Made by a program: the position numbers and the translations under genes
DNA from: Streptomyces beihaiensis
GTDB taxonomy: Bacteria > Actinomycetota > Actinomycetes > Streptomycetales > Streptomycetaceae
Assembly (NCBI RefSeq): GCF_026274175.1
Contig: NZ_JAPHNL010000035.1
Location: 1 to 64,000 of the forward strand
Reading direction: 5' to 3'
Length of the DNA stretch: 64,000 nt
Notes under the pieces: generated by a model
The model's input: the letters and a program-made list of their open reading frames with translations, nothing else
Told to the model about the DNA's origin: nothing
Database searches by the model: none
Shown: piece by piece, positions 16,283 to 26,498 of the stretch
How positions within the stretch are numbered: the first letter of the stretch is position 1
How the letters are laid out: each line of letters begins with the position of its first letter

Positions 16283-16858
16283 ATGTGGTACGCACATCAT
16301 CCCGGCCGCCGCACCCGCCAGCTCGTCGGCGACGGCACGGCCCTGCTGTGGACCGGCCTGTGCGCCGGGGGCGCGCTCACCGCACACCGGGCGCTCGTGT
16401 CGGCGTCACGGCACGCCGTGACCGTCCACCGACCCCGGCTGCCGTTGCTCGGGCCGGGGCCGCACAGCGGGCCGCTGCACGACATGGCGCGGGCGGGCGG
16501 CCGCATCGCGCACGCGGCACCGGGCGGCCAGGGCGCGGCCCAGGTTCTCGCGTGGCTCGCCGCGCTCGTCCTGTTCGCGGTGCCGGTCGGCCTGATGCTG
16601 GTCGTGTGGCTGCCGCGCAGGCTGCGCTGGTCGAGGCAGGCCGTCGCGGCGCGGGACCTCGCCGCGACGGAGGACGGGCGTGAACTGCTCGCGCTGCGCA
16701 CCCTGATGCGGCCGCTGGACGAGGTGGGTCGCACCGCCGAAGCCCTGTCCGGCAGCACGCCCGGCAGCCTCGCCGAGGGCTGGCGCGAGGGCGACCCGGA
16801 CACCCTCGACGCGCTGGCCGAGGCGGAACTGGTCCGGCTCGGTCTGCGCACCGGCTGA
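16283..16858 (+). CDS. Hypothetical membrane protein
   Basis: 191 residues from ATG at 16283 (MWYAHHPGRRTRQLVGDGTA). Two hydrophobic segments (about residues 18-38 and 85-108, VLAWLAALVLFAVPVGLMLV) flank an extracytoplasmic part containing VHRPRLPLLGPGPHSGPLHD. The C-terminal cytoplasmic part is acidic and helical. I recognise similar two-TM proteins between folC and valS in other Streptomyces but know no function. The ribosome site is weak, and the frame is open further upstream through the repeats, so the start is moderately certain. Confidence 0.7.
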   Translation: MWYAHHPGRRTRQLVGDGTALLWTGLCAGGALTAHRALVSASRHAVTVHRPRLPLLGPGPHSGPLHDMARAGGRIAHAAPGGQGAAQVLAWLAALVLFAVPVGLMLVVWLPRRLRWSRQAVAARDLAATEDGRELLALRTLMRPLDEVGRTAEALSGSTPGSLAEGWREGDPDTLDALAEAELVRLGLRTG

Positions 16859-16887
16859 CCCGTTCCGCGGGGCGCCCCTCCCCACAG

Positions 16888-16935
16888 GCCGAAGGCCCCC
16901 GCGGCCGTATGCGTACGGTCGCGGGGGCCTTCGGC
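16888..16935. terminator. Bidirectional terminator between membrane protein gene and valS
   Basis: 22-base arms pair throughout with a single G-T wobble (GCCGAAGGCCCCCGCG on the left, CGCGGGGGCCTTCGGC on the right) around a TGCG loop. It lies between two convergent stop codons and is one of the strongest hairpins in the window. Confidence 0.9.
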
Positions 16936-16960
16936 GTGCCGGGGGCGGGAGGGGCCCGGG

Positions 16961-19588
16961 TCAGGCCGGCGGCAGGCGGTCCAGCTGGGCCTGGATGCGG
17001 GCGATGTCCTCGTCCGCCTTGGCGAGGCGGGTGCGGATCTTCTCGACGACGTGGTCCGGGGCCTTGCCGAGGAACGCCTTGTTGCCGAGCTTGCCCTCGG
17101 ACTGCGCCTTGTCCTTCTCGGCGGCGGCCAGGTCCTTGGCGAGCCGCTTGCGCTCGGCCGCCACGTCGATCGCGCCGGACAGGTCGAGCGCCACCTCCGC
17201 GCCCGCGACCGGCAGCGTGGCGGTGGCGGTGAAGCCGTCGCCCTCCGGCTGGAGCTTGAGCAACTGACGGATGGCGGGCTCGTGCGCCGCCAGGGCCGTG
17301 CCGTCCAGGGTGAGGCGGGCCGGGACGCGCTGGCCCGGCTTGAGGCCCTGGTCGCCCTTGAAGCGGCGGACCTCGGTGACGACCTGCTGGACCGTCGCGA
17401 TCTCGCGCTCGGCGGCCTCGTCGCGAAAACCGCTGTCCTCGGGCCAGTCGGCGACGACCACGGACTCGCCGCCCGTCAGCGTCGTCCACAGCGCCTCCGT
17501 GACGAACGGGACGACCGGGTGGAGCAGGCGCAGCATGACGTCCAGGACCTCACCGAGGACCCGGCCCGAGACCTTGGCCTGCTCGCCGCCGGCCATGAAG
17601 GTCGTCTTGGACAGCTCGACGTACCAGTCGAAGACCTCGTCCCACGCGAAGTGGTAGAGCGCGTCGGCCAGTTTGGCGAACTGGTAGTCCTCGTAGAAGG
17701 CGTCGACCTCGGCGACCGTCTTGTTGAGGCGGGAGAGGATCCAGCGGTCGGTCGCGGACAGCTGCGACGCGTCCGGCAGCGGGCCCTCGATCGTCGCGCC
17801 GTTCATGAGCGCGAAGCGCGTGGCGTTCCAGATCTTGTTGGCGAAGTTGCGGGATGCCTTGACCCAGTCCTCGCCGATCGGCACGTCCGCGCCCGGGTTG
17901 GCGCCGCCTGCCAGCGTGAAGCGGACGGCGTCCGAGCCGTACTCGTTCATCCAGTCGATGGGGTCGACCGCGTTGGGATTCGACTTCGACATCTTCTTGC
18001 CGAACTCGTCACGGACCAGACCGGTCAGCGCGACCGTCTTGAACGGCACCTCACCGTCCATCGCGTAGAGCCCGAACATCATCATCCGGACGACCCAGAA
18101 GAAGATGATGTCGTGCCCGGTGAGCAGCACGTCGGTCGGATAGAACTTCGCGAGGTCTTCCGTCTCCTCGGGCCAGCCGAGCGTGGAGAACGGCCACAGG
18201 CCGGAGGAGAACCAGGTGTCGAGAACGTCCTCATCCTGCGTCCAGCCCTCGGCCTCCGTGCCGGGCGGCTGCTCGTCGGGGCCGACGCACACGACCTCGC
18301 CGTTCGGGCCGTACCAGACGGGGATGCGGTGTCCCCACCACAACTGCCGTGAGATACACCAGTCGTTGAGGTTGTCGACCCAGTCGAAGTACCGCTTCTC
18401 CATCTCCTTGGGGTGGAGCGCGACGCGCCCGTCACGGACGGCGTCACCGGCGGCCTTCGCCAGCGTCTCCACCCTGACCCACCACTGCAGCGACAGACGC
18501 GGCTCGATGGTGGTCTTGCAGCGGGAGCAGTGGCCGACCGAGTGGACGTACGGCCGCTTCTCGGCGACGACACGGCCCTGCTCGCGCAGCGCGGCGACGA
18601 TCGCGGAACGCGCCTCGAACCGGTCGAGCCCCTCGAACGGCCCGGGGACGGTGATGACCCCGCGCTCATCCATGATCGTCATGGTCTCGAGGCCGTGCCG
18701 CTGCCCGATCGCGAAGTCGTTCGGGTCGTGCGCCGGGGTCACCTTGACGGCGCCCGTCCCGAACTCGGGGTCGACGTGCGTGTCGGCGACGACCGGGATG
18801 GACCGGTTGGTCAGCGGCAGCTTGATGCGCTTGCCGATGAGGTGCGCGTACCGCTCGTCGTCGGGGTGCACGGCGACGGCGGTGTCACCGAGCATCGTCT
18901 CCACACGGGTGGTGGCGACCACGACGGTCTCGTCACCGTCGCCGTACTTCAGCGAGACCAGCTCACCGTCGTCGTCCTGGTAGTCGACCTCGATGTCCGA
19001 GATGGCGGTCAGACAGCGCGGGCACCAGTTGATGATGCGCTCCGCGCGGTAGATGAGCCCGTCGTCGTAGAGATCCTTGAAGATCTTCTGGACGGCACGG
19101 GACAGCCCCTCGTCCATCGTGAACCGCTCACGTGTCCAGTCGAGACCGGCGCCGAGTCGCTTGAGCTGACCGAGGATCCGGCCGCCGTACTCGTCCTTCC
19201 ACTGCCACGTCTTCTCGACGAACGCCTCGCGGCCGATGTCGTGGCGGGACTTGCCCTCCTCCGCCAGCTGCTGCTCCACCTTGTTCTGCGTGGCGATGCC
19301 GGCGTGGTCCATGCCCGGCAGCCACAGCGTCTCGAAGCCCTGCATGCGCTTGCGGCGCGTGAGGGCGTCCATGAGCGTGACCTGGAAGGCGTGGCCCAGG
19401 TGCAGCGCGCCGGTGACGTTCGGCGGCGGAATGACGATCGTGTACGGGTCCTTCTCACTCTTGACGTCAGCCGTGAAGTAACCCTGGTCCACCCAGCGCT
19501 CGTACAGCGGCCCCTCTACCTCGGCCGGCGTGTACTGGGTCGGCAGTTCGGTGGTGGGCGCTGGAGTCTGCTGAGAGTTCTCGGTCAC
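16961..19588 (-). CDS. valS: Valyl-tRNA synthetase
   Basis: 875 residues, full length for the class Ia enzyme. The HIGH motif appears in [20 protein letters not shown] and KMSKS in [20 protein letters not shown]. The CP1 editing domain, anticodon-binding domain and the C-terminal coiled-coil arm ([20 protein letters not shown]) are present. It charges tRNA-Val. GTG start at 19588 gives [20 protein letters not shown], the usual Streptomyces N-terminus. Confidence 0.98.
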   Translation of the reverse strand: MTENSQQTPAPTTELPTQYTPAEVEGPLYERWVDQGYFTADVKSEKDPYTIVIPPPNVTGALHLGHAFQVTLMDALTRRKRMQGFETLWLPGMDHAGIATQNKVEQQLAEEGKSRHDIGREAFVEKTWQWKDEYGGRILGQLKRLGAGLDWTRERFTMDEGLSRAVQKIFKDLYDDGLIYRAERIINWCPRCLTAISDIEVDYQDDDGELVSLKYGDGDETVVVATTRVETMLGDTAVAVHPDDERYAHLIGKRIKLPLTNRSIPVVADTHVDPEFGTGAVKVTPAHDPNDFAIGQRHGLETMTIMDERGVITVPGPFEGLDRFEARSAIVAALREQGRVVAEKRPYVHSVGHCSRCKTTIEPRLSLQWWVRVETLAKAAGDAVRDGRVALHPKEMEKRYFDWVDNLNDWCISRQLWWGHRIPVWYGPNGEVVCVGPDEQPPGTEAEGWTQDEDVLDTWFSSGLWPFSTLGWPEETEDLAKFYPTDVLLTGHDIIFFWVVRMMMFGLYAMDGEVPFKTVALTGLVRDEFGKKMSKSNPNAVDPIDWMNEYGSDAVRFTLAGGANPGADVPIGEDWVKASRNFANKIWNATRFALMNGATIEGPLPDASQLSATDRWILSRLNKTVAEVDAFYEDYQFAKLADALYHFAWDEVFDWYVELSKTTFMAGGEQAKVSGRVLGEVLDVMLRLLHPVVPFVTEALWTTLTGGESVVVADWPEDSGFRDEAAEREIATVQQVVTEVRRFKGDQGLKPGQRVPARLTLDGTALAAHEPAIRQLLKLQPEGDGFTATATLPVAGAEVALDLSGAIDVAAERKRLAKDLAAAEKDKAQSEGKLGNKAFLGKAPDHVVEKIRTRLAKADEDIARIQAQLDRLPPA

Positions 19589-19882
19589 GGGCCCAGTTTA
19601 GTGGGGCCACCGGACTGCTTCGAAACGCGATTCCGCGCACGGCCCGGGCACCGCGACGGGGCGCCGCGACGGGGCGCCCCACCGTACCTCCACATCCGTG
19701 CAGGCCCCCACGCGAGACCATCGCCCCTCACGGACACCTACGTCACAGCGTGTTCGAAGGTCACGCCCCGGCCGTCCAGGGTTCGTCCCAAGTTCGAACC
19801 GAACCCGAAGCCGGGGGACCGCGCGTGTCCGCCATACGCCAGGATGTTCGGAGCACATAAGCATCGGGAGGGAACCCCAGCA

Positions 19883-20929
19883 ATGAGCCACCATCAGCCG
19901 GGCCCGTACGGAGGCCAGCCGCCTCAGCAGCCCCAGCCCGGACCGTACGGCCAGCAGCCGCAGCAGCCCGGCCCCTACGGCCAGCCGCAGCAGCCGCCGG
20001 CTCCGCAGCCCGGCTACGGCTACCCGCAGCAGGCGCCTCCCGGCGTCCCGCCGCAGCAGCCGGGCCCGTACGGTCAGCCGCCGCAGGCCCCGTACGGCCA
20101 GCCTCCCCAGCCCGGCCCGTACGGCCAGCCGCAGCAGCCGGGCGGCTACAGCCAGCCCCAGCAGCCCGGGCCGTACGGCCAGCAGCCGCAGGCCCCCTAC
20201 GGCGGCCAGTACCCGCCGGCGCCGCCCGCGCCGCAGGGCGGCAAGAAGAAGACCGGCGTCATCGTCGCGGTGGTCGCCGTGGTCGTGGCGGCCGCGGCTG
20301 TGGGCGCGTACACGCTGTTCGGCGGCAACGGCGGTGGCTCGTCCGTGGCGGACGACGGGCAGCACAAGCTGACGACGCCCGCGACGGTGCTGGGCAACTA
20401 CCAGAAGGACCCCGACTCGTCGTCCAGCGGGCTCGACGACGACGACATGAAGCGGGCCGAGAAGGACGGACTGAAGAACGGCAAGGAAGTCAACGCCAGT
20501 TACGCCGTCAAGAACACGTCGAACCCCCTGGCGGGCAAGATGCTGAGCTTCTCGGGCGCCTACGGGCAGATCGCCGACCCGGAGAAGGTCGTGGACGGCA
20601 TGTTCTCCAAGGCCGCCGTCCAGTCGGCGAAGAACGAGGACGACGGCGACACGAAGACGACGCTCGTGGGCAGCCCCACCGACTTCACCACCGGCGACTA
20701 CGTCCTGAAGTGCCAGACCGCGTCGGTCGAGAACACCGGCTCCTCCGCCAGTTCCTCCCAGGGCCCCAAGAAGCTCTACATGCCGGTGTGCATCTGGGGT
20801 GACCACAGCACGGTCGGGATGGTCGCGCCGATGGAGATGGCGGACCTGATGGCAGGCAAGAAGCCCGATCTGAAGGCCGCCTCGCAGCTGGCGGTCAAGC
20901 TCCGCAAGGAGGTCCGCGTCAAGGAGTGA
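19883..20929 (+). CDS. Membrane-anchored protein with Pro/Gln/Gly/Tyr-rich cytoplasmic arm
   Basis: 348 residues. Residues 1-115 are a low-complexity arm built from GPYGQ/PQQP-type repeats. Then comes GGKKKTGVIVAVVAVVVAAA, a single membrane span, and about 200 extracytoplasmic residues with conserved-looking VLGNYQKD and a pair of cysteines (LKCQTASV, MPVCIWGDH). The layout (disordered arm, KKK, one TM, extracellular domain) is common in actinobacteria; function unknown. ATG at 19883 with GGGAGGGAA upstream. The arm is long and repetitive enough that length variation between strains is expected. Confidence 0.85.
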   Translation: MSHHQPGPYGGQPPQQPQPGPYGQQPQQPGPYGQPQQPPAPQPGYGYPQQAPPGVPPQQPGPYGQPPQAPYGQPPQPGPYGQPQQPGGYSQPQQPGPYGQQPQAPYGGQYPPAPPAPQGGKKKTGVIVAVVAVVVAAAAVGAYTLFGGNGGGSSVADDGQHKLTTPATVLGNYQKDPDSSSSGLDDDDMKRAEKDGLKNGKEVNASYAVKNTSNPLAGKMLSFSGAYGQIADPEKVVDGMFSKAAVQSAKNEDDGDTKTTLVGSPTDFTTGDYVLKCQTASVENTGSSASSSQGPKKLYMPVCIWGDHSTVGMVAPMEMADLMAGKKPDLKAASQLAVKLRKEVRVKE

Positions 20930-20949
20930 CGCCGCGGCGCCTCACGCGT

Positions 20950-20990
20950 GAGAGGGCCCCGGCCGGAACTTCTCCGGCCAGGGCCCTCTC
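20950..20990. terminator. Bidirectional terminator between 19883 gene and clpX
   Basis: Arms GAGAGGGCCC-C-GGCCGGA and TCCGGCC-A-GGGCCCTCTC pair across one internal mismatch with an ACTTC loop, between convergent stops. Confidence 0.85.
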
Positions 20991-21010
20991 GTACGTCAAC
21001 GGGCGTGCGT

Positions 21011-22297
21011 TCACGCCGACTTCTGCTCGCCCCCGCCACTGCCCCGCGCATCCCGCGGGATCAGCGTCGGGTTCACGTTCGAGTGGACGGCGTCGGCGGT
21101 GATGACGACGCGGGCGACGTCCTTGCGGGACGGGACCTCGTACATCACCGACTGGAGGACCTCCTCCATGATGGCGCGCAGGCCGCGCGCGCCGGTGCGG
21201 CGCAGGATCGCCTGGTCGGCGATGGCCTCCAGGGCCTCGCGCTCGAAGTCGAGTTCCACGCCGTCGAGTTCGAAGAGGCGCTGGTACTGCTTGACCAGCG
21301 CATTGCGCGGCTCGACCAGGATCTGCAGGAGCGCCTCGCGGTCGAGGTTGTGGACCGAGGTGATGACGGGGAGGCGGCCGATGAACTCCGGGATCATCCC
21401 GAACTTCACCAGGTCCTCCGGCATGACCTCCTGGAACTGGTCCTTCTCCTCCAGCTCCCGCTTGGAGTGGATCGTCGCGCCGAAGCCGATGCCCTTGGCG
21501 CCCGCCCGCGCCTCGATGATCTTCTCCAGGCCCGCGAAGGCGCCGCCCACGATGAACAGCACGTTCGTCGTGTCGATCTGGATGAACTCCTGGTGCGGGT
21601 GCTTGCGGCCGCCCTGCGGCGGGACCGAGGCCGTCGTGCCCTCGAGGATCTTCAGCAGCGCCTGCTGGACGCCCTCGCCCGACACGTCACGCGTGATCGA
21701 GGGGTTTTCACTCTTCCTCGCGACCTTGTCGATCTCGTCGATGTAGATGATCCCGGTCTCGGCCTTCTTGACGTCGTAGTCGGCGGCCTGGATCAGCTTG
21801 AGCAGGATGTTCTCGACGTCCTCGCCGACGTACCCGGCCTCCGTCAGCGCCGTGGCGTCGGCGATGGCGAACGGGACGTTCAGCATGCGGGCCAGGGTCT
21901 GCGCGAGGAGCGTCTTGCCCGAGCCCGTGGGGCCGAGCAGGAGGATGTTGGACTTGGCGAGCTCGATCGCGTCGTCCCGGCCCGCCGCGCCGCCGTTCTC
22001 TCCGGCCTGGACGCGCTTGTAGTGGTTGTAGACCGCTACCGAGAGGGCCTTCTTGGCGGCTTCCTGACCGACGACGTAACCCTCGAGGAACTCGTAGATC
22101 TCGCGGGGCTTGGGAAGCTCCTCCCAGCGCACCTCGCTCGTCTCGGCGAGCTCTTCCTCGATGATCTCGTTGCACAGGTCGATGCACTCGTCGCAGATGT
22201 ACACACCGGGGCCTGCGATGAGCTTCTTGACCTGCTTCTGGCTCTTACCGCAGAACGAGCACTTCAGCAGATCGCCGCCGTCACCGATACGTGCCAC
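21011..22297 (-). CDS. clpX: ATP-dependent Clp protease ATP-binding subunit ClpX
   Basis: 428 residues. The N-terminal zinc finger has cysteines at about 13, 16, 35 and 38 ([14 protein letters not shown]). The AAA+ core has Walker [11 protein letters not shown], Walker [10 protein letters not shown] and sensor-2 [11 protein letters not shown]. It unfolds substrates and feeds them to the ClpP1P2 chamber encoded just upstream. GTG at 22297. A hairpin and a 219-nt gap separate it from clpP2, so it may have its own promoter. Confidence 0.97.
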   Translation of the reverse strand: MARIGDGGDLLKCSFCGKSQKQVKKLIAGPGVYICDECIDLCNEIIEEELAETSEVRWEELPKPREIYEFLEGYVVGQEAAKKALSVAVYNHYKRVQAGENGGAAGRDDAIELAKSNILLLGPTGSGKTLLAQTLARMLNVPFAIADATALTEAGYVGEDVENILLKLIQAADYDVKKAETGIIYIDEIDKVARKSENPSITRDVSGEGVQQALLKILEGTTASVPPQGGRKHPHQEFIQIDTTNVLFIVGGAFAGLEKIIEARAGAKGIGFGATIHSKRELEEKDQFQEVMPEDLVKFGMIPEFIGRLPVITSVHNLDREALLQILVEPRNALVKQYQRLFELDGVELDFEREALEAIADQAILRRTGARGLRAIMEEVLQSVMYEVPSRKDVARVVITADAVHSNVNPTLIPRDARGSGGGEQKSA

Positions 22298-22480
22298 GGT
22301 GTGCTTCCCCTTCGCCTGGGAGACGACTGGACCTTTCGATCCAGCGACTCCTGGTGCCTTGTATCTGACGGTACCTTGCCGAGCCCCCCGTTCGGGCCCC
22401 CCTTGGCGCGGTTCACTTCTCCGGGGACCCGCGGGGTCGGTGGATCCGTGGACCGCGCCGAGGGACGGCAGACGATACTC

Positions 22481-22502
22481 CTCGGGGCCGCGAAGCCCCG
22501 AG
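22481..22502 (-). terminator. Hairpin downstream of clpP2
   Basis: CTCGGGGC/GCCCCGAG stem with a CGCGAA loop, 15 nt beyond the clpP2 stop on the minus strand. It may separate the clpP1P2 transcript from clpX. Confidence 0.6.
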
Positions 22503-22516
22503 TCCGGTCTCGTCGG

Positions 22517-23260
22517 TCAGGCGACGGCCGTGTTGTTCATCTTGCGCGTCGAGATGATCTGGTCGATCAGGCCGTACTCGAGCGCCTCCTCGGCCGTGAG
22601 GATCTTGTCGCGCTCGATGTCGTCGCGGATCTTCTCGATCGGCTGCGACGAGTGCTTGGCCAGCAGTTCCTCCAGCTGCGTGCGCATGCGGAGGATCTCG
22701 TTGGCCGCGATCTCCAGGTCGGAGAGCTGCTCGCGGCCGGTGCCGCCGGAGGGCTGGTGGATCAGGACGCGGGCGTTGGGCAGCGCCATGCGCTTGCCCG
22801 GCGTACCCGCGGCCAGCAGCACGGCGGCGGCCGAGGACGCCTGCCCCATGCAGACCGTCTGGATGTCCGGCTTCACGAACTGCATCGTGTCGTAGATGGC
22901 CGTGAGGGCCGTGAACGAGCCGCCGGGGCTGTTGATGTAGACCGAGATGTCACGGTCGGGGTCCATCGACTCCAGGCACAGCAGCTGCGCCATGACGTCG
23001 TTGGCCGAGGCGTCGTCGATCTGCACACCGAGGAAGATCACGCGCTCCTCGAAGAGCTTCGAGTACGGGTTGTACTCGCGCACGCCCTGCGAGGTGCGCT
23101 CGATGAAGGTCGGCACCACGTAACGGTTGTCGACCTGGGGGCCCGTGTACAGGCCGCTGCCGGGGAAGTTGTTCATGATGGCGGTGTTCCCGTCCTTGTG
23201 AGGGAGGCTGTGGCTTGGCAGCTGGGGCTGGCTGATCGCCGGCCGCGGTCGCTGGGACAC
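22517..23260 (-). CDS. clpP2: ATP-dependent Clp protease proteolytic subunit 2
   Basis: 247 residues from GTG at 23260. Catalytic triad: Ser about 143 ([10 protein letters not shown]), His about 168 (VLIHQPSGG) and Asp about 218 (IERDKIL). The Streptomyces enzyme has an N-terminal extension that is processed; an internal ATG at 23176 ([14 protein letters not shown]) is the alternative start. It begins 12 nt after the clpP1 stop, so the two subunits are made together and form a mixed ClpP1P2 peptidase. Confidence 0.95.
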   Translation of the reverse strand: MSQRPRPAISQPQLPSHSLPHKDGNTAIMNNFPGSGLYTGPQVDNRYVVPTFIERTSQGVREYNPYSKLFEERVIFLGVQIDDASANDVMAQLLCLESMDPDRDISVYINSPGGSFTALTAIYDTMQFVKPDIQTVCMGQASSAAAVLLAAGTPGKRMALPNARVLIHQPSGGTGREQLSDLEIAANEILRMRTQLEELLAKHSSQPIEKIRDDIERDKILTAEEALEYGLIDQIISTRKMNNTAVA

Positions 23261-23272
23261 GCGGACCGCTGA

Positions 23273-23890
23273 TCAGGCGCCGGTGCCGCCGCCGCCCGGA
23301 ACACCCGTAGCGGCAGTGATGATCTCGTCGATGAGGCCGTACTCCTTGGCCTCCTCCGTGGTGAACCAGCGGTCGCGGTCGCCGTCCCGGATGATCGCCT
23401 CGACCGTCTGACCGGAGTGGCGGGCCGTGATCTCGGCCATGCGCTTCTTCGTCCGCAGCAGGTACTCGGCCTGGATCTTGACGTCGGACGCGGTGCCGCC
23501 GATACCGGCGGAGCCCTGGTGCATCAGGATGTCCGTGTGCGGGAGCGCGAAGCGCTTGCCCGCGGTGCCGCCGGTGAGCAGGAACTGGCCCATCGAGGCC
23601 GCCATGCCCATGCCGATCGTGACCACGTCGTTCGGGATGTACTGCATGGTGTCGTAGACCGCCATGCCGGCCGTCACCGAGCCGCCGGGGCTGTTGATGT
23701 AGAGGTAGATGTCCTTGTCGGGGTCGGCCGCGAGGAGGAGCATCTGCGCGGTGATCTTGTTCGCGATGTCGTCGTCGACCTGCTGGCCGAGGAAGATGAT
23801 CCGCTCACCGAGCAGCCGGTTGTAGACATGGTCGCCGAGGCCACCACCGATGGACGGCTCGCCGGCGGCGGAAGGCATCAGATTCGTCAT
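23273..23890 (-). CDS. clpP1: ATP-dependent Clp protease proteolytic subunit 1
   Basis: 205 residues from ATG at 23890 ([20 protein letters not shown]). Triad: Ser 99 (GMAASMGQF), His 124 (ILMHQGSAG) and Asp about 173 (DRDRWF). It is the first gene of the clpP1-clpP2 operon. In S. lividans this operon is activated by ClgR; a candidate box and promoter lie upstream at 23992-24049. Confidence 0.96.
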   Translation of the reverse strand: MTNLMPSAAGEPSIGGGLGDHVYNRLLGERIIFLGQQVDDDIANKITAQMLLLAADPDKDIYLYINSPGGSVTAGMAVYDTMQYIPNDVVTIGMGMAASMGQFLLTGGTAGKRFALPHTDILMHQGSAGIGGTASDVKIQAEYLLRTKKRMAEITARHSGQTVEAIIRDGDRDRWFTTEEAKEYGLIDEIITAATGVPGGGGTGA

Positions 23891-23991
23891 GTATCCACCT
23901 GCTCGTCTCTGACGGCTGCGCGCCGTCTCGCGTCTCTAGCGTGGGCCGGGGCCCGCCGGGTCTCCCCCGGCACCCCGCCCTCTATTCATGG

Positions 23992-24049
23992 ACCCTAACG
24001 CGCGGGTCCCCCCGGGGAATCCCGGGAATGGAACTGTTCGCTGTGAGCG
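23992..24049 (-). promoter_or_regulatory. Candidate clpP1P2 promoter with ClgR-like box
   Basis: On the minus strand a TAGGGT -10 element lies at 23997-23992. About 40 nt upstream of it is the dyad CGCTGTGAGCG (24039-24049), flanked by GTTCG. This resembles the ClgR box I recall (GTTCGC-N5-GCG) and sits where an activator would bind. The leader would be about 95 nt. Motif recall is from memory, so this is a prediction. Confidence 0.5.
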
Positions 24050-24129
24050 CATGCCCCCGGGTACGCGGGCGGTGTTGATCAGCGGCTCCGCCGCGGGGCG
24101 CCGACGGCCGCACACGATCCGCGCCCCTG

Positions 24130-24176
24130 AAAAAACAGGCCCCCCGGGGCGCTGCGGGGCGCGTCCGGGGGGCCTG
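24130..24176 (-). terminator. Rho-independent terminator of tig
   Basis: Perfect 12-bp stem CAGGCCCCCCGG/CCGGGGGGCCTG followed on the minus strand by TTTTTT, 14 nt beyond the tig stop. It is one of only two candidate terminators I saw here with a clear run of T. It makes read-through from tig into clpP1 unlikely. Confidence 0.92.
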
Positions 24177-24189
24177 GCAGACGTGCTGC

Positions 24190-25575
24190 TTACGCCTCGT
24201 CGGAGGGCTCCGAGGACTCGGTGGCGGCGGCGGCCGTCTCCGTGGCGGCCTCCGTCTCCTCCTCGTCGTCCTCCAGGTCGACGACCTCACCGTTCGTGTC
24301 CTTGACGGTGGCGGCCTCGACGACCACGGCGAGGGCCTTGCCGCGGGCGACCTCGCCCACCAGCATCGGCACCTGGCCACCCTCGACGACGGCCTGGGCG
24401 AACTGGTCGGGGCTCATGCCGGAGGACTGGGCGCGACGCATGAGGTGCTCGGTGAGCTCCTCCTGGTTCACGTTCAGCTTCTCCTTGTTGACGAGCTCGT
24501 CGAGGACGAACTGCGTCTTGATGCCCTTGACGGCCTGCTCGCGCGTCTCGGCGTCGAACTCCTCGGCGGACTTGCCCTGGATCTCCAGGTACTTCGCCAG
24601 GTCGAGGCCCATCTGGCCGAGCTGGTGGTGCTCAAGGTTGTGCTTGCGGGTCTGGACCTCGTCCTCGAGCAGCTTCTCGGGGACGGGGACCTCGACCAGT
24701 TCGAGCAGCTTCTCCAGGACGCGCTCCTGGGCCTGCGTGGCCTGGTCGTACTGCTTCGAGGTCTCCAGGCGCGTACGGCTGTCGGCCTTGAGCTCGTCCA
24801 GGGTGTCGAACTCGGAGGCGAGCTGCGCGAAGTCGTCGTCGAGCTCGGGCAGTTCGCGCTTGGCGACCTGGCTGACCTTGACGGTGATCTCCGCGTCCTT
24901 GCCCTCCGCCGAGCCGCCCTTGAGCTGCGAGGTGAAGGTGGCCTCGCCGCCGGCCTCAAGGCCCTTGACGGCGTCGTCGATGCCGTCGAGCAGCTCGCCG
25001 GAGCCGATGGTGTACGAGACGCCGGAGGCGACGCCGTCCTCGAGGACCTCGCCGTCTACCTTGGCCTCCAGGTCGATCGTCACGACGTCGCCGTCCTCGG
25101 CGGCGCGCTCGACCGGGGAGGTGGAGGCGAAGCGCTCGCGCAGCTGCTCGACCGCCTTGTCGACGTCCTCGTCGGTGACCTCGATGGCGTCGACCTCGAC
25201 CTCGATGCCGGAGTAGTCCGGGATCTCGATGGTCGGGCGGACGTCGACCTCGGCCGTGAAGTTCAGCGTCTCGCCGTCCTTCAGGTCGGTGATGTCGACC
25301 TCGGGCTGGCCCAGAACGTTGAGCTCCGCCTCGTTGACCGCTTCGGTGTAGAACTTCGGGAGGGCGTCGTTGACGGCCTCCTCCAGGACGGCACCGCGGC
25401 CGAACCGCTGGTCGATGATGCGGGCCGGGATCTTGCCCTTGCGGAAGCCCTTCACCGTGACCTGCTGGTTGATCTTCTTGTACGCCGCGTCGAGGCTGTC
25501 CTTGAGCTCCTCGAAGGGCACCTCAATGCTGAGCCGAACCCGGGTCGGGTTCAGGGTCTCGACGGCGCTCTTCAC
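24190..25575 (-). CDS. tig: Trigger factor (ribosome-associated chaperone, PPIase)
   Basis: 461 residues from GTG at 25575 ([20 protein letters not shown]). The ribosome-binding domain has the signature [18 protein letters not shown]. The FKBP-type PPIase domain ([19 protein letters not shown]) and helical C-terminal arms follow. The last 40 residues are strongly acidic (Glu/Asp/Ala/Thr). It binds nascent chains at the ribosome exit. It lies directly upstream of clpP1P2-clpX, the usual order. Confidence 0.97.
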   Translation of the reverse strand: MKSAVETLNPTRVRLSIEVPFEELKDSLDAAYKKINQQVTVKGFRKGKIPARIIDQRFGRGAVLEEAVNDALPKFYTEAVNEAELNVLGQPEVDITDLKDGETLNFTAEVDVRPTIEIPDYSGIEVEVDAIEVTDEDVDKAVEQLRERFASTSPVERAAEDGDVVTIDLEAKVDGEVLEDGVASGVSYTIGSGELLDGIDDAVKGLEAGGEATFTSQLKGGSAEGKDAEITVKVSQVAKRELPELDDDFAQLASEFDTLDELKADSRTRLETSKQYDQATQAQERVLEKLLELVEVPVPEKLLEDEVQTRKHNLEHHQLGQMGLDLAKYLEIQGKSAEEFDAETREQAVKGIKTQFVLDELVNKEKLNVNQEELTEHLMRRAQSSGMSPDQFAQAVVEGGQVPMLVGEVARGKALAVVVEAATVKDTNGEVVDLEDDEEETEAATETAAAATESSEPSDEA

Positions 25576-25711
25576 GGTTCGGTCTCCTTGGGGGCTGACT
25601 TTAGGGATCTGCCCGGCTTAGAGACACACGGGCATGCAGCTTGCATAGTAACGGCACGCCGCAGCACACCCACAATGCGATCTTGAAGTCGGCCCCGGAG
25701 GGGGTCCTGAG

Positions 25712-25785
25712 TCGGGGTGGCGGGATTTGAACCCACGGCCTTCCGCTCCCAAAGCGGACGCGCTACCAAGCTGCGCCACACCCCG
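25712..25785 (-). tRNA. tRNA-Pro (UGG)
   Basis: Reads on the minus strand from CGGGGTG (acceptor) through TCCGC-TTTGGGA-GCGGA (anticodon arm; anticodon TGG) and GTGGGTTCAAATCCCGC (T arm) to CACCCCG plus discriminator A. All four stems pair. CCA is not encoded. Confidence 0.95.
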
Positions 25786-25939
25786 TCGGTGCGACACGTA
25801 GGGTACATGGCCGCGGACAGTGCGACGCCCCCTGGGAACGGGGCGCGGAAACGGGGTGTGCGGGAGCGGCCCCCGACCCGCTACGATGCTTGCCGTGCCG
25901 CACTCGCTCAGCAGCAGTGACCTGCGGCGTGCTCTGTGT

Positions 25940-26010
25940 GCGGGCGTAGCTCAATGGTAGAGCCCCAGTCTTCCAAACTGGCTACGCGGGTTCGATTCCC
26001 GTCGCCCGCT
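25940..26010 (+). tRNA. tRNA-Gly (UCC)
   Basis: GCGGGCG acceptor, D arm with GTAGCTCAATGGTAGAGC, anticodon loop CTTCCAA (anticodon TCC), T arm CGGGTTCGATTCCCG and CGCCCGC return strand. All stems pair. It diverges from the tRNA-Pro gene and has its own strong hairpin downstream. Confidence 0.96.
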
Positions 26011-26020
26011 CTGTGCACTG

Positions 26021-26066
26021 GCCTCCGGCCCGGTCCCACTTCCCGTGGGCCGGGCCGGAGGTCTTT
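26021..26066. terminator. Terminator of tRNA-Gly, shared with the convergent small membrane gene
   Basis: GCCTCCGGCCCGG-T-CCCAC pairs with GTGGGCCGGGCCGGAGG apart from one bulged T, followed by TCTTTT on the plus strand. The T-run overlaps the stop codon of the convergent gene at 26067. Confidence 0.9.
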
Positions 26067-26261
26067 TCAGAACTTGATCGCGCTGATGCTGTCCGCGACG
26101 GAGTTGAGGAAGTTCTGGATGTCCGGGGCCATCCCGGTCGATGCCAGGAAGAAGCCGAAGAGCACCGCCACGAAGGCGGGCCCCGCCTTCAGGGATCCGC
26201 CGCGCATCAGCACGACGAGAACGATCGCCAGCAACAGCACCACTGACAACGAAATGGCCAC
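26067..26261 (-). CDS. Small two-helix membrane protein
   Basis: 64 residues from GTG at 26261 (MAISLSVVLLLAIVLVVLMR), chosen because AAGGG lies 8 nt upstream; GTG at 26270 is the alternative (MISVAIS...). Two hydrophobic helices flank RGGSLKAG, and the C-terminus is amphipathic (DIQNFLNSVADSISAIKF). I recall similar short proteins in Streptomyces with no assigned role. Confidence 0.75.
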   Translation of the reverse strand: MAISLSVVLLLAIVLVVLMRGGSLKAGPAFVAVLFGFFLASTGMAPDIQNFLNSVADSISAIKF

Positions 26262-26498
26262 ACTGATCACACCCTTGGTCGGTCCGCTCTCCCGGCCCGG
26301 GGGTACGACCCGGCACACCCCCGCCAGAACCATCGTGCCACCAACCCGGCCCGCGTATGCGGCTGGTGACACTTCGTCGGCCACGGGTGAGCGCGGCTGA
26401 CCGGGAAAACGGCTTGATCGTTTCCATGGCGCGGTGGTGCGTCCGCGGTTCGGACGCCGCTCGTGGAATCGGGCGGCGCGAGGCGTCACGCCGCGCCC

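Noticed and set aside
25712-26010. tRNA-Pro and tRNA-Gly as attachment sites of an integrated element
   Set aside because: No integrase, no duplicated tRNA 3' end and only housekeeping genes around them.
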